Assembly: GCF_902499125.1 (NCBI RefSeq) | Contig: NZ_CABVPX010000001.1 | Coordinates: forward strand, 248,001 to 312,000 | Direction of reading: 5' to 3' | DNA from: Burkholderia arboris | GTDB lineage: Bacteria; Pseudomonadota; Gammaproteobacteria; Burkholderiales; Burkholderiaceae | DNA: 64,000 nt | Program-made: the position numbers and the translations under genes | Notes under the pieces: model-generated | The model's database searches: none | The model's input: the letters and a program-made list of their open reading frames with translations, nothing else | What the model was told of the DNA's origin: nothing | In this document: one piece after another, positions 53,938-62,704 of the stretch | Layout: the number at the start of each line of letters is the position of its first letter | How positions within the stretch are numbered: position 1 is the first letter of the stretch

Positions 53938-53988
53938 TCTTATATAAGACATAAGACATTTGACGTTCCAGACCATTGAGATTAGAAT
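53938..53988 (+). promoter_or_regulatory. acnB promoter with upstream palindrome
   Basis: TTGACG (53960-53965), a 17-bp spacer and TAGAAT (53983-53988) form the promoter, with a start near 53995. Right upstream lie a perfect 12-bp palindrome TCTTATATAAGA (53938-53949) and a second half site from a 7-bp tandem ATAAGAC, likely a repressor site touching the -35 box. Confidence 0.65.
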
Positions 53989-54068
53989 CCCGCTCAAAGC
54001 AGTGCCTGGAATAGCCCCGGAGTGCCGGCAAGGCCTTCCCCTCAAACGCAATATCAGCAGGTCTCCCC

Positions 54069-56654
54069 ATGCTTGAAAACTTTCGTGCTCACGTGGCCGC
54101 CCGCGCCGCGCTCGGTATTCCTCCCCTGCCGCTGACGGCTCAGCAGACCGCCGAACTGGTCGAATTGCTGACGAACCCGCCGGCCGGCGAAGAGCAGACG
54201 CTCGTCGACCTGATCACCCATCGCGTGCCTGCCGGCGTCGACGAAGCCGCCCGCGTGAAGGCCGGCTTCCTGGCCGCCGTGGCCAAGGGCGAGACCGCCT
54301 GCCCGCTGATTTCGCGCGCGCGCGCCACCGAACTGCTCGGCACGATGCTGGGCGGCTACAACATCCAGCCGCTGATCGAGCTGCTGTCCGACGACGCAGT
54401 CGCGGCAGTCGCTGCCGACGCACTGAAGAAAACGCTGCTGATGTTCGACCAGTTCCATGACGTGAAGGAACTCGCCGACAAGGGCAACGCGCACGCGAAG
54501 GCCGTGCTGCAGAGCTGGGCCGATGCCGAATGGTTCACGAGCCGTCCGGAAGTGCCGCAAAGCCTGACCATCACCGTGTTCAAGGTGACGGGCGAAACCA
54601 ACACCGACGATCTGTCGCCGGCCCCGGACGCCACCACCCGCCCGGACATCCCGATGCACGCGCTGGCGATGCTGAAGAACGCGCGCCCGGGCATCACGCC
54701 GGAAGAAGACGGCAAGCGCGGCCCGGTCAAGTTCATCGAATCGCTGAAGGAAAAGGGCCACCTGGTCGCGTACGTGGGCGACGTGGTCGGCACCGGCTCC
54801 TCGCGCAAGTCGGCCACCAACTCGGTGCTGTGGTTCACCGGCGAAGACATCCCGTTCGTCCCGAACAAGCGTTTCGGCGGCGTGTGCCTCGGCAGCAAGA
54901 TCGCCCCGATCTTCTACAACACGATGGAAGATGCCGGCGCGCTGCCGATCGAACTCGACGTGTCGCAGATGGAAATGGGCGACGTGGTCGAACTGCGCCC
55001 GTACGATGGCAAGGCGCTGAAGGACGGCAACGTGATCGCCGAATTCCAGGTCAAGTCCGACGTGCTGTTCGACGAAGTGCGCGCCGGCGGCCGCATTCCG
55101 CTGATCATCGGCCGCGGCCTGACCGCGAAGGCGCGTGAAGCGCTCGGCCTCGCGCCGTCGACGCTGTTCCGCCTGCCGCACCAGCCGGCCGACAGCGGCA
55201 AGGGCTTCTCGCTCGCGCAGAAGATGGTCGGCCGCGCATGCGGTCTGCCGGAAGGCCAGGGCGTGCGCCCGGGCACGTACTGCGAACCGAAGATGACCTC
55301 GGTCGGCTCGCAGGACACCACGGGCCCGATGACCCGCGACGAACTGAAGGACCTCGCGTGCCTCGGCTTCTCGGCCGACCTCGTGATGCAGTCGTTCTGC
55401 CACACCGCCGCGTATCCGAAGCCGGTCGACGTGAAGACGCACCAGACGCTGCCGAACTTCATCAGCACGCGCGGCGGCATCGCGCTGCGCCCGGGCGACG
55501 GCGTGATCCACTCCTGGCTGAACCGCATGCTGCTGCCCGACACCGTCGGCACCGGCGGCGATTCGCACACGCGCTTCCCGATCGGCATCAGCTTCCCGGC
55601 AGGTTCCGGCCTGGTCGCGTTCGCGGCCGCCACCGGCACGATGCCGCTGGACATGCCGGAATCGGTGCTGGTCCGCTTCAAGGGCAAGATGCAGCCGGGC
55701 GTCACGCTGCGTGACCTCGTCAACGCGATTCCGCTGTACGCGATCAAGCAAGGCATGCTGACGGTCGCCAAGCAAGGCAAGAAGAACATCTTCTCGGGCC
55801 GCATTCTCGAAATCGAAGGCCTGCCCGACCTGAAGGTCGAGCAAGCGTTCGAGCTGTCGGATGCATCCGCCGAACGTTCGGCTGCCGGTTGCTCGGTGCA
55901 CCTGAACAAGGAACCGATCATCGAGTACCTGAACAGCAACATCACGCTGCTGAAGTGGATGATCGCGCAGGGCTACCAGGATCCGCGCAGCCTGCAGCGC
56001 CGTATCGCGGCGATGGAACAGTGGCTGGCCGACCCGCAACTGCTGTCGCCGGATGCCGACGCCGAGTACGCGGCCGTCATCGAGATCGACCTCGCCGACA
56101 TCCACGAGCCGATCGTCGCCTGCCCGAACGACCCGGACGACGTGAAGACGCTGTCCGACGTCGCAGGCGCGAAGATCGACGAAGTGTTCATCGGTTCGTG
56201 CATGACCAACATCGGTCACTTCCGCGCCGCGTCGAAGCTGCTGGAAGGCAAGCGCGACATCCCGGTCAAGCTGTGGGTCGCGCCGCCGACCAAGATGGAC
56301 CAGAAGCAGCTGACGGAAGAAGGCCACTACGGCGTGTTCGGCACGGCCGGTGCGCGTACCGAAATGCCGGGCTGCTCGCTGTGCATGGGTAACCAGGCTC
56401 AGGTGCGCGAAGGCGCGACGGTCATGTCGACGTCGACCCGCAACTTCCCGAACCGCCTCGGCAAGAACACGAACGTGTACCTCGGCTCGGCGGAGCTGGC
56501 GGCCATCTGCTCGCGTCTGGGCAAGATCCCGACCAAGGAAGAGTACATGGCCGACATGGGCGTGCTCAGCGCGAACGGCGACCAGATCTACAAGTACATG
56601 AACTTCGACCAGATCGAAGACTTCAAGGAAGTGGCCGACACCGTGCAGATGTAA
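54069..56654 (+). CDS. acnB: Aconitate hydratase B
   Basis: An 861-residue AcnB, which interconverts citrate and isocitrate in the TCA cycle and glyoxylate route; many also hydrate 2-methylaconitate. The HEAT-like domain 5 precedes the catalytic core, the reverse of Acn[60 protein letters not shown] and [11 protein letters not shown] carry active-site Arg/Ser and the [4Fe-4S] cysteines. Length equals the Escherichia coli enzyme class. Monocistronic, with its own promoter and terminator; the iron-sulfur cluster makes it oxidant- and iron-sensitive. Confidence 0.98.
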   Translation: MLENFRAHVAARAALGIPPLPLTAQQTAELVELLTNPPAGEEQTLVDLITHRVPAGVDEAARVKAGFLAAVAKGETACPLISRARATELLGTMLGGYNIQPLIELLSDDAVAAVAADALKKTLLMFDQFHDVKELADKGNAHAKAVLQSWADAEWFTSRPEVPQSLTITVFKVTGETNTDDLSPAPDATTRPDIPMHALAMLKNARPGITPEEDGKRGPVKFIESLKEKGHLVAYVGDVVGTGSSRKSATNSVLWFTGEDIPFVPNKRFGGVCLGSKIAPIFYNTMEDAGALPIELDVSQMEMGDVVELRPYDGKALKDGNVIAEFQVKSDVLFDEVRAGGRIPLIIGRGLTAKAREALGLAPSTLFRLPHQPADSGKGFSLAQKMVGRACGLPEGQGVRPGTYCEPKMTSVGSQDTTGPMTRDELKDLACLGFSADLVMQSFCHTAAYPKPVDVKTHQTLPNFISTRGGIALRPGDGVIHSWLNRMLLPDTVGTGGDSHTRFPIGISFPAGSGLVAFAAATGTMPLDMPESVLVRFKGKMQPGVTLRDLVNAIPLYAIKQGMLTVAKQGKKNIFSGRILEIEGLPDLKVEQAFELSDASAERSAAGCSVHLNKEPIIEYLNSNITLLKWMIAQGYQDPRSLQRRIAAMEQWLADPQLLSPDADAEYAAVIEIDLADIHEPIVACPNDPDDVKTLSDVAGAKIDEVFIGSCMTNIGHFRAASKLLEGKRDIPVKLWVAPPTKMDQKQLTEEGHYGVFGTAGARTEMPGCSLCMGNQAQVREGATVMSTSTRNFPNRLGKNTNVYLGSAELAAICSRLGKIPTKEEYMADMGVLSANGDQIYKYMNFDQIEDFKEVADTVQM

Positions 56655-56700
56655 TCACGCAGTCGGGCTGCGGCGGGTGGTCGACGTCGCAGCACCGCGC

Positions 56701-56740
56701 AATGGCGCCGCAGGCCGAATGGCCGCGGCGCCATTTTTTT
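56701..56740 (+). terminator. Strong intrinsic terminator of acnB
   Basis: An 11-bp stem AATGGCGCCGC (56701-56711) with GCGGCGCCATT (56725-56735), closed by a run of seven T. It lies 47 bp after the acnB stop and touches the end of the convergent PPC-domain gene. Confidence 0.92.
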
Positions 56741-57152
56741 ATGCGGCGTCGCCGCCTGGTTCGCGCCGGATCACCAGTTCGTTGAAGCCGGTGCCCGCGT
56801 CGGGTTCGCGCGAGAAACGATGCGCAGGCAGCAGCGCGAGCAGGATCTCGGCCGTCGTGCGTACCACGCAGCCGCTCGCCACATGGCCGCCCGTTACGCG
56901 GCCGTCCGCATCCGAGACGGCCATGTGCAGGTGTGCGCCGTCCGGCGACACCGAGCCGGCCAGCGTCAGGATTTCGAGGTCGCCGCGCAGCTCGGCCGGC
57001 TGGTCGACGCCGGCGAAGCGCAACTGCGCGACGCTCAGGCTGCCGATGCCCTGGATCACGAAGGCGGCGTGCGCGCCGTGCCGGCGCAATGCCGCCTCGA
57101 TGGCGCCGCGCAGGTCGTCGCCGGGGGAAAGACGCAGGGGATGGGCTTGCAT
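56739..57152 (-). CDS. PPC-domain (DUF296) protein
   Basis: A 137-residue plants-and-prokaryotes-conserved domain. LRLSPGDDLRGAIEAALRRH opens it; HLHMAVSDADGRVTGGH carries the histidines that may bind metal, and SGCVVRTTAEILLALLPAHR follows. In plants this domain occurs in AT-hook DNA-binding proteins; the bacterial stand-alone form forms trimers of unknown role. The ATG at 57152 gives the normal family length. It lies 97 bp downstream of the reductase on the same strand and could be the tail of the hcp operon. Confidence 0.88.
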   Translation of the reverse strand: MQAHPLRLSPGDDLRGAIEAALRRHGAHAAFVIQGIGSLSVAQLRFAGVDQPAELRGDLEILTLAGSVSPDGAHLHMAVSDADGRVTGGHVASGCVVRTTAEILLALLPAHRFSREPDAGTGFNELVIRREPGGDAA

Positions 57153-57249
57153 GGTCGAGAACCCGTGGTGGACCGTGGTATCGGCAAAGCGTACGTTCGC
57201 CCCGTGAATCCGGCAAGTCATCCAACTCTGAAACGGCCGCGCATCGACC

Positions 57250-58272
57250 TCACACGGTAAAGCGCTCGCTCGCGAACTGCGCATCCGGCACCCCCGCTGC
57301 CGTCGCCGCCTCGCGCGCGCCCTGCACGAGCGGCGGCGGCCCGCATACGTAGATATCCGGCGGCGCCCCCGCCCGCGCAAGCGCCGCGCGCAACGCATCG
57401 ACCGGCGTACCGCGATACCCGGCCCACTCCCCATCCGGCCGCCATACACACAGATCGACGCGCAACTGCGGCAGCTCGGACTGCAATCGCGCCAGTTCGT
57501 CGAGCATGAACAGTTCGCTTTCCTGATTGACGCCGAAGAACAACCGCGCGTCCGCCATCTCCTGATAGTCGGCCATGCGCCGCAGCATCGACAGGATCGG
57601 CGCGAACCCCGTGCCGCCCGCGACGAACCAGCGCGGCCGCAGGCTGTCCGCGAACAGCCCGAAGCCGCCCATCGGCACGCGCACGGTCAGCGGATCGCCC
57701 GGCCGTGCACGCTCGCGCAGGTAGGTCGAAAACCACCCGCCCGGCCGCAGCCGGACCAGGAATTCGAGGCGCCCGTCCCAGTTGCTCGTGTTCGCCAGCG
57801 AATACGGGCGACGCAGGCCGCTGCCCGGCACCTCCAGCTCCGCGAACTGGCCGGGCTCGAACTCCACGGCCGCACCGGATGCGTCGTCGGGTTCGACCTG
57901 CAACTCGACGCGCATCGTGTCGGCCGCGATCGTCTCGAGCGCCGCGATCCGCGCGGCACGCACGGGCACCGGATGCAGCAGCACCTTGGTCCGGTCGTAC
58001 GGTGCGGCGATGCGCAGATCGCCACGCGGCGTGGTCCGGCACAGCAGGACCGCGCCGCGCTGCCCGGCCGGCAGCACGCCCGCGGTGTCGGGCTGCATCT
58101 CGTACGCGCCGTCGACGACGGTCGCCTGGCACGCGCCGCAACTGCCGCGCCGGCATTGCGACGGCAGCGTGATGTCGGCGTCGGCCGCCGCCGACAGCAG
58201 ATCCTGTCCGGCATCGCACCCGAAGCCGAACCGCTCGCCGTCGTGTGTCGTGATCTCGATCCGGTAGGTCAT
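57250..58272 (-). CDS. Ferredoxin-domain NAD(P)H oxidoreductase, probable Hcp reductase
   Basis: A 340-residue electron-transfer protein: an N-terminal plant-type [2Fe-2S] ferredoxin (CRRGSCGACQ, then LLCRTTPRG), an FAD domain (RRPYSLANTSN), and an NAD domain (GGTGFAPILSML, then YVCGPPPLV). It starts 13 bp after the hcp stop codon, so the two are one operon and this is the likely electron donor to Hcp. The iron-sulfur domain is N-terminal, like benzoate/methane monooxygenase reductases, whereas Escherichia coli Hcr has it C-terminal; it is therefore an analogue rather than a straightforward Hcr orthologue. Confidence 0.88.
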   Translation of the reverse strand: MTYRIEITTHDGERFGFGCDAGQDLLSAAADADITLPSQCRRGSCGACQATVVDGAYEMQPDTAGVLPAGQRGAVLLCRTTPRGDLRIAAPYDRTKVLLHPVPVRAARIAALETIAADTMRVELQVEPDDASGAAVEFEPGQFAELEVPGSGLRRPYSLANTSNWDGRLEFLVRLRPGGWFSTYLRERARPGDPLTVRVPMGGFGLFADSLRPRWFVAGGTGFAPILSMLRRMADYQEMADARLFFGVNQESELFMLDELARLQSELPQLRVDLCVWRPDGEWAGYRGTPVDALRAALARAGAPPDIYVCGPPPLVQGAREAATAAGVPDAQFASERFTV

Positions 58273-58285
58273 CGAACGATCCCGC

Positions 58286-59953
58286 TCAAGCGGCGTTGCG
58301 CGCCAGCGACGCGGCCAGGTCGGACCCGGCGTCGCCGATCGGCTGGATGCCGAACTGTTCGACCAGCACCGCGAGCACGCCCGGCGTGATGAATGCCGGC
58401 AGCGTCGGCCCGAGGCGGATATTGCGCAGGCCGAGCGCGAGCAGCGTCAACAGCACGGCCGCCGCTTTCTGCTCGAACCATGAGATCACGAGGGACAACG
58501 GCAGGTCGTTCACGCCGCATTCGAACGCGTCGGCGAGCGCCGTGGCGATCCGGATCGCCGAATAGCTGTCGTTGCACTGCCCGACGTCGAGCAGGCGCGG
58601 AATGCCGCCGATGTCACCGAACGCATGCCGGTTGAACCGGTACTTGTTGCAGCCGAGCGTCATCACGACCGTATCGCCGGGCGCCTGCTCCGCGAACTCG
58701 GTGTAGTAGTTGCGGCCCGGCGCCGCGCCGTCGCAGCCGCCGATCAGGAAGAAATGGCGGATCTGTCCGGCCTTGACCGCCTCGACGACCTGGTCCGCGA
58801 CGCCGAGCACCGCATGCCGGCCGAACCCGACCGTGATCGATTCCTCCGGCGCCGTGGCCGGGAAACCGGGCAGCGCCTGCGCCGCGCGGATCAGCATCGA
58901 GAAATCGTGATGCTCGAGATGGCGCACGCCCGGCCAGCCGACCGGCCCCGTCGTGAAGATGCGCTGCCGGTATTGCGGCATCGGCTCGATGATGCAGTTG
59001 GACGTCATCAGGATCGGACCGGGGAAATGCGCGAAATCGCTCTGCTGGTCCTGCCACGCGCCGCCGTAGTTGCCGACGAGATGCGGAAAGGCCTTGAGCA
59101 TCGGGTACGCGTGCGCCGGCAGCATTTCGCCGTGCGTGTACACGTGGATGCCCGTGCCGGCCGTCTGTTCGAGCAGCGCATGCAAGTCGCCGAGATCATG
59201 GCCCGACACGAGGATCGCCTTGCCCGCGACCGGCGACACGCGCACGGCCGTCGGTTGCTGCGCGCCGAAGCGGCCGGTGTTCGCGCTGTCGAGCAGTTCC
59301 ATCACCGTCAGGTTCAGCCGGCCGAGTTCGAGCGCCTGCGCGAGCAGCGCATTCACGTCGTCGGGGTCGCTCGCGAGAAACGCGAGCGCCGCCTCGACGC
59401 CTTCGTAGATGTCGTCGCGCTCGTAGCCGAGCACACGCGCATGATGCGCATACGCACACACACCCTTCAGCCCGTACAGCACCAGCGCACGCAGGCCGAC
59501 GATGTCCGCGCCGACGGTGTCGAGCCCGTTGTCCACGCCGACGGAGGCGGCCTGCTCCAGCAAGCCGGTCAGATCGGCCGCCGGCTGCCACGTCGCCGGC
59601 CCCTGCGGGGCAGGCACGATCGCTCCCGCCGCCCGCGCATGCGCTTCGCATGCGGTCTTCACGCGGTCGCGCGTCTGCGCCGCTTCACGCAGCAGCGTGA
59701 CAAAGCGCGCCGCGTGGAAATTCACGTTGGTCAGCGTCGTGAACATCGCGTACAGCACGAACCGGTCCGCGTCGCGATCGGACGCGCCCGCCGCACGCGC
59801 GATCGCGCCGTATTGCGCGATGCCCTTCACTGCGTGGACCAGCAGGTCCTGCAGGTCGGCCGTTGTCGCATCCTTGCCGCAGTTGCCTTTCGCCGATGCG
59901 CAGCCGGGCCGCGCGCCGGTCCGGTCGGTCTGTTCGCATTGATAGCAATACAC
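58286..59953 (-). CDS. hcp: Hybrid-cluster protein (hydroxylamine/NO reductase)
   Basis: A 555-residue Hcp. The N-terminal YCYQCEQT with C-X2-C-X11-C-X6-C (Cys3, 6, 18, 25) is the class that holds a [2Fe-2S] or [4Fe-4S] cluster. Ligands of the hybrid 4Fe-2S-2O cluster lie in [43 protein letters not shown] and [13 protein letters not shown]. It reduces nitric oxide or hydroxylamine in low oxygen and is implicated in protein S-nitrosation. The start is a GTG at 59953 behind AAGGAGAG. It is followed by its reductase and preceded by FNR- and NsrR-type sites. Confidence 0.96.
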   Translation of the reverse strand: MYCYQCEQTDRTGARPGCASAKGNCGKDATTADLQDLLVHAVKGIAQYGAIARAAGASDRDADRFVLYAMFTTLTNVNFHAARFVTLLREAAQTRDRVKTACEAHARAAGAIVPAPQGPATWQPAADLTGLLEQAASVGVDNGLDTVGADIVGLRALVLYGLKGVCAYAHHARVLGYERDDIYEGVEAALAFLASDPDDVNALLAQALELGRLNLTVMELLDSANTGRFGAQQPTAVRVSPVAGKAILVSGHDLGDLHALLEQTAGTGIHVYTHGEMLPAHAYPMLKAFPHLVGNYGGAWQDQQSDFAHFPGPILMTSNCIIEPMPQYRQRIFTTGPVGWPGVRHLEHHDFSMLIRAAQALPGFPATAPEESITVGFGRHAVLGVADQVVEAVKAGQIRHFFLIGGCDGAAPGRNYYTEFAEQAPGDTVVMTLGCNKYRFNRHAFGDIGGIPRLLDVGQCNDSYSAIRIATALADAFECGVNDLPLSLVISWFEQKAAAVLLTLLALGLRNIRLGPTLPAFITPGVLAVLVEQFGIQPIGDAGSDLAASLARNAA

Positions 59954-60042
59954 GCTGCTCTCCTTTCTCGATCATGGGGACGCGGGTCGGCGCGACGGCG
60001 GCGGAACGCAGGTTCCTGGCCGCCGGGCATCCCGCCCGCTTC

Positions 60043-60065
60043 AAGATGCTTTTCGTGTGCATCTT
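60043..60065. promoter_or_regulatory. NsrR-type operator before hcp
   Basis: AAGATGC-N9-GCATCTT, total length 23 bp, as in the 11-1-11 NsrR consensus (AAGATGCATTT and its complement) of beta- and gamma-proteobacteria. It covers the predicted hcp start site (-1 to +22), ideal for repression lifted by nitric oxide. Confidence 0.75.
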
Positions 60066-60070
60066 TGTTC

Positions 60071-60112
60071 ATGATGTTTCGGCGCGCTTTTCGTGGCCGT
60101 GATGCAGATCAA
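60071..60112 (-). promoter_or_regulatory. hcp promoter with FNR-type box at -41.5
   Basis: TTGATCTGCATCAC (minus strand, 60112-60099) matches TTGAT-N4-ATCAA in nine of ten positions. A CATCAT -10 box lies at 60076-60071, giving a start at 60064; the FNR box is then centred exactly at -41.5, the class II activator position. Confidence 0.7.
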
Positions 60113-60146
60113 GAAACGGAACGTGTGCGGGTGAGGCAACTTGTCG

Positions 60147-60380
60147 CTACGGCCGCTCGCCGGTTTCGGTCGTGTGTTCGTGTTTGCTGTCGTTGCCGGC
60201 ATCCGCGCATTCGATGCCCCAGTCGCCATATCGGTACCAGTCGTCGCCGAGCAGTTCGCTTGGGTGCTGCGTGCGGCTGGAGCCGTTGCCGCAGCGCATC
60301 GCGTGTGTCGGGCAGTAGTTGTCGCATCCCCAGCAGATCCGCTCCGGATGCACGGGATGCAGCGGAAATTTCTTGGCCAT
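60147..60380 (-). CDS. DUF3079 cysteine-rich small protein
   Basis: A 77-residue protein of the DUF3079 family. MAKKFPLHPVHPERICWGCD, CPTHAMRCGNGSSRTQHPSE and LLGDDWYRYGDWG are its conserved blocks; four Cys (16, 19, 23, 29 approximately) could bind zinc or a cluster. It is often encoded beside energy or redox genes in beta-proteobacteria. It lies upstream of hcp on the same strand, but the hcp promoter falls between them, so cotranscription is doubtful. Function unknown. Confidence 0.9.
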   Translation of the reverse strand: MAKKFPLHPVHPERICWGCDNYCPTHAMRCGNGSSRTQHPSELLGDDWYRYGDWGIECADAGNDSKHEHTTETGERP

Positions 60381-60558
60381 GATGTGTCGTCTTCCCGGTG
60401 TCGTTTCATCCGCTACCGTTCGACTCTAGTTCAGCGGCACACACGGGCCATGCGGCATTCGTTCGCACCGGCCGCAGCGTATCGGCTAGGCATGCGCGGG
60501 CGATTGGTCTAGTCTGCACGGTATTCCGCGACGCAAGCCGCCTACCCGACCTCCTCCG

Positions 60559-61485
60559 ATGACCTCGACTCCGAACCGAAGCGCCCGCCTGCGCGGCGGC
60601 CTGTTTGGCCTGCTGATCGGCGACGCGCTGGGCGTGCCGTACGAATTCCACGACGCCGCGTCGATCCCGCCGCCCGCTGCGATCGACATGACGCCGCCGC
60701 CCGGCTTCGCACGCGCGCACGACGGCGTGCCGCCCGGCACCTGGAGCGACGACGGCGCACAGGCGCTCGCGCTGCTCGACGCGTTAGGGCACGACCGCGA
60801 CCTGAATCTCGACACGTTCGCCGGCAACCTGCAGGACTGGTTCCATCGCGGCGCATTCACGCCGGACGGCCGCGTGTTCGATGTCGGCCTGCAGACGCAG
60901 CGCGCGTTCCATGCGCTGGCGGCCGGCGCGGCGCCTTCAGCCGCCGGGCCGGCCGACGAGCGCGACAACGGCAACGGTTCGCTGATGCGCTGCTTTCCCG
61001 TCGTGATGGTCGCCGCATCGCGCGATGAAGCGATCCGGCTCGCGTGCAGGCAGAGTGTCGTCACGCACGGCCACGTGCGCTCGCAGCTTGGCTGTGCGCT
61101 CTACAGCCTCACTGCAATGGGAATCGTCGAAGGTCAACCCGCGCCCGATGCGGTGCGCGCAGCCGAAAACGAACTGCTGATGCGCTACGAAGGCACGGCC
61201 GACGAAATCGAGCTGAAGATCGTGCTCGACGGCCGCTTCGACGCACCGCAAGGATCGGGCTACGTGGTCGACAGCTTCTGGTCGTCGATCCATTGCCTGC
61301 TGTCGACAGGCAGCTACGAGGACTGCGTGAAGCACGCGATCGCGCTCGGCAACGACACCGATACGACCGCGGCCATCGCCGGCAGCCTCGCCGGTGCGCT
61401 GTATGGCGAACCGGCATTGCCCGATCGATGGGTCGCGACGCTGCGCGGGAAGGAGCGGGTCGAGGGCTGGCTCGCGAAGCTGTGA
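60559..61485 (+). CDS. ADP-ribosylglycohydrolase family protein
   Basis: A 308-residue all-helical dimagnesium hydrolase. GLLIGDALGVPYEF, TWSDDGAQALA, NGNGSLMRCFP and GNDTDTTAAIAGSLAGA are the motifs that bind the two metals (Asp in WSDD and DTDT). DraG-like members remove ADP-ribose from proteins; others release it from DNA or nucleotides. Unlike DraG, there is no draT or nif gene near, so it may reverse another ADP-ribosylation. Alone; followed by a RidA gene 95 bp on. Confidence 0.92.
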   Translation: MTSTPNRSARLRGGLFGLLIGDALGVPYEFHDAASIPPPAAIDMTPPPGFARAHDGVPPGTWSDDGAQALALLDALGHDRDLNLDTFAGNLQDWFHRGAFTPDGRVFDVGLQTQRAFHALAAGAAPSAAGPADERDNGNGSLMRCFPVVMVAASRDEAIRLACRQSVVTHGHVRSQLGCALYSLTAMGIVEGQPAPDAVRAAENELLMRYEGTADEIELKIVLDGRFDAPQGSGYVVDSFWSSIHCLLSTGSYEDCVKHAIALGNDTDTTAAIAGSLAGALYGEPALPDRWVATLRGKERVEGWLAKL

Positions 61486-61580
61486 GCGACATGCACGGCC
61501 GCCGGCCGTCCGTTGAGTCGAACCTGGCGAGCCCGATCCGGCCGCCCCGAACCACTGCATCAACCTGAGAGGATGCTCCG

Positions 61581-61988
61581 ATGCTGCGTGCAATCAATCC
61601 CCCCGGCGCCACGATTCCCGGCATTTCGCAGGCGATACTCGTCGAAGGCGGTCAGCCGCTGTATCTGTCCGGACATGTCCCGTTCGATGCCGAAGGCGCC
61701 GTCGTCGGCGCCGATCATGCGACGCAGCTCGATCAGGTGTTCCGGAACATCGCCGCTACGCTTCGTGCCGCGGGCGTCGGCTTCGAGTCCGTCGCGCGGC
61801 TGACGATCTATGTCCGCGATTTCGACTCGAGCCTGTTGCCGCAGATTCGCGAGGTGCGCGACCGCTGGGTCAATACCGCATGCCCGCCCGCGAGCGCGCT
61901 CGTAGGCGTGGCGTCGTTGTTCCGCACGGATGTGCTGGTCGAAGTGGATGCATTCGCGATCGTTCCCGCCGCGAAGTCATCCGGCTGA
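61581..61988 (+). CDS. RidA-family protein lacking the conserved arginine
   Basis: A 135-residue YjgF/RidA-family trimeric protein. PGATIPGISQAILVEGGQPL YLSGHVP at the start and VEVDAFAIVPA near the end are diagnostic. In active RidA an Arg in the P-x-R-S segment holds the imine substrate; here the aligned stretch is CPPASALVGVASL, with Ala instead. That places it in a Rid subgroup without the deaminase residue, role unknown. GAGAGGA precedes the ATG. Confidence 0.88.
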   Translation: MLRAINPPGATIPGISQAILVEGGQPLYLSGHVPFDAEGAVVGADHATQLDQVFRNIAATLRAAGVGFESVARLTIYVRDFDSSLLPQIREVRDRWVNTACPPASALVGVASLFRTDVLVEVDAFAIVPAAKSSG

Positions 61989-61997
61989 GGCGCAACG

Positions 61998-62546
61998 TCA
62001 GCGGCGATCGCTCGCCAGCAGCCCGTACAGCGCGCTGTCCGACACTTCGCCGCCCACGATCCAGCGTTCGCGCAGCAGCCCTTCCCTGACGAAGCCCAGC
62101 CGTTCGAGCAGCTGCGCCGACGCGACGTTGCGCGGATCGATGTCGGCCTCGATCCGGTTCAGCTTCAGTGTGCCGAACGCGTGGCCGATCACGGCCGTCG
62201 CCGCTTCGCGCATGTAGCCGCCGCGCCAAAACTTGCGCCGCAGGCTGAAGCCGATCTCGGCACGCCGGCATTGTTCGTTCGCATGGAACAGCACGCATTC
62301 GCCGAGCGCTTCGCCGGTTTCCCGCAGTTCGAGCACGCAGATCAGGTCCTGCCCGCTCGCGGACGTCGTCAGGTTGCGCGCGACGCGCGCCGCGGCCTGT
62401 TCGATCTGCGTCATCGGCGAGAACGAGAAATAGCGCATTGCCTGCGCGTCCGACCAGATTTCGAAGAACGCCTGCGCATCGGTTTCGCGAAGCGGCCGCA
62501 GGACGAGGCGGGAGGTATGCAGCGTGACGGGTTCGAACAGGGGCAT
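61998..62546 (-). CDS. RimJ/RimL-type GNAT acetyltransferase
   Basis: A 182-residue GNAT acetyltransferase. LHTSRLVLRPLRETDAQAFF is the usual RimJ/RimL opening, EIGFSLRRKFWRGGYMREAA the acetyl-CoA loop region, and RIEADIDPRNVASAQLLERL GFVREG the closing block. Such enzymes acetylate ribosomal proteins, aminoacyl groups or small molecules; the target here is unknown. Convergent with the RidA gene nine bases away. Confidence 0.92.
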   Translation of the reverse strand: MPLFEPVTLHTSRLVLRPLRETDAQAFFEIWSDAQAMRYFSFSPMTQIEQAAARVARNLTTSASGQDLICVLELRETGEALGECVLFHANEQCRRAEIGFSLRRKFWRGGYMREAATAVIGHAFGTLKLNRIEADIDPRNVASAQLLERLGFVREGLLRERWIVGGEVSDSALYGLLASDRR

Positions 62547-62632
62547 GGCAATGGTCTGACGAAATCGGGATCGTGAATTAGAACACGCAAGCCGACCGTC
62601 AACAATCGCGCCCGTTCGCGGCGACGGATCGC

Positions 62633-62668
62633 CCCAAAACGAAAAAGCCCGGGGAACATCGCCCGGGC
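62633..62668 (-). terminator. Intrinsic terminator after the MFS transporter
   Basis: GCCCGGG (62647-62653) pairs with CCCGGGC (62662-62668); on the minus strand TTTTTCGTTTT follows. It lies 37 bp past the stop of the transporter gene. Confidence 0.88.
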
Positions 62669-62704
62669 CTTTCCCTTCGCTTCATCCGGCGTTGCGGAAT
62701 GTGC

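Noticed and set aside
54054..56327. A 757-codon minus-strand frame opposite acnB
   Set aside because: Low-complexity Arg/His/Val-rich product; acnB on the other strand is certain.
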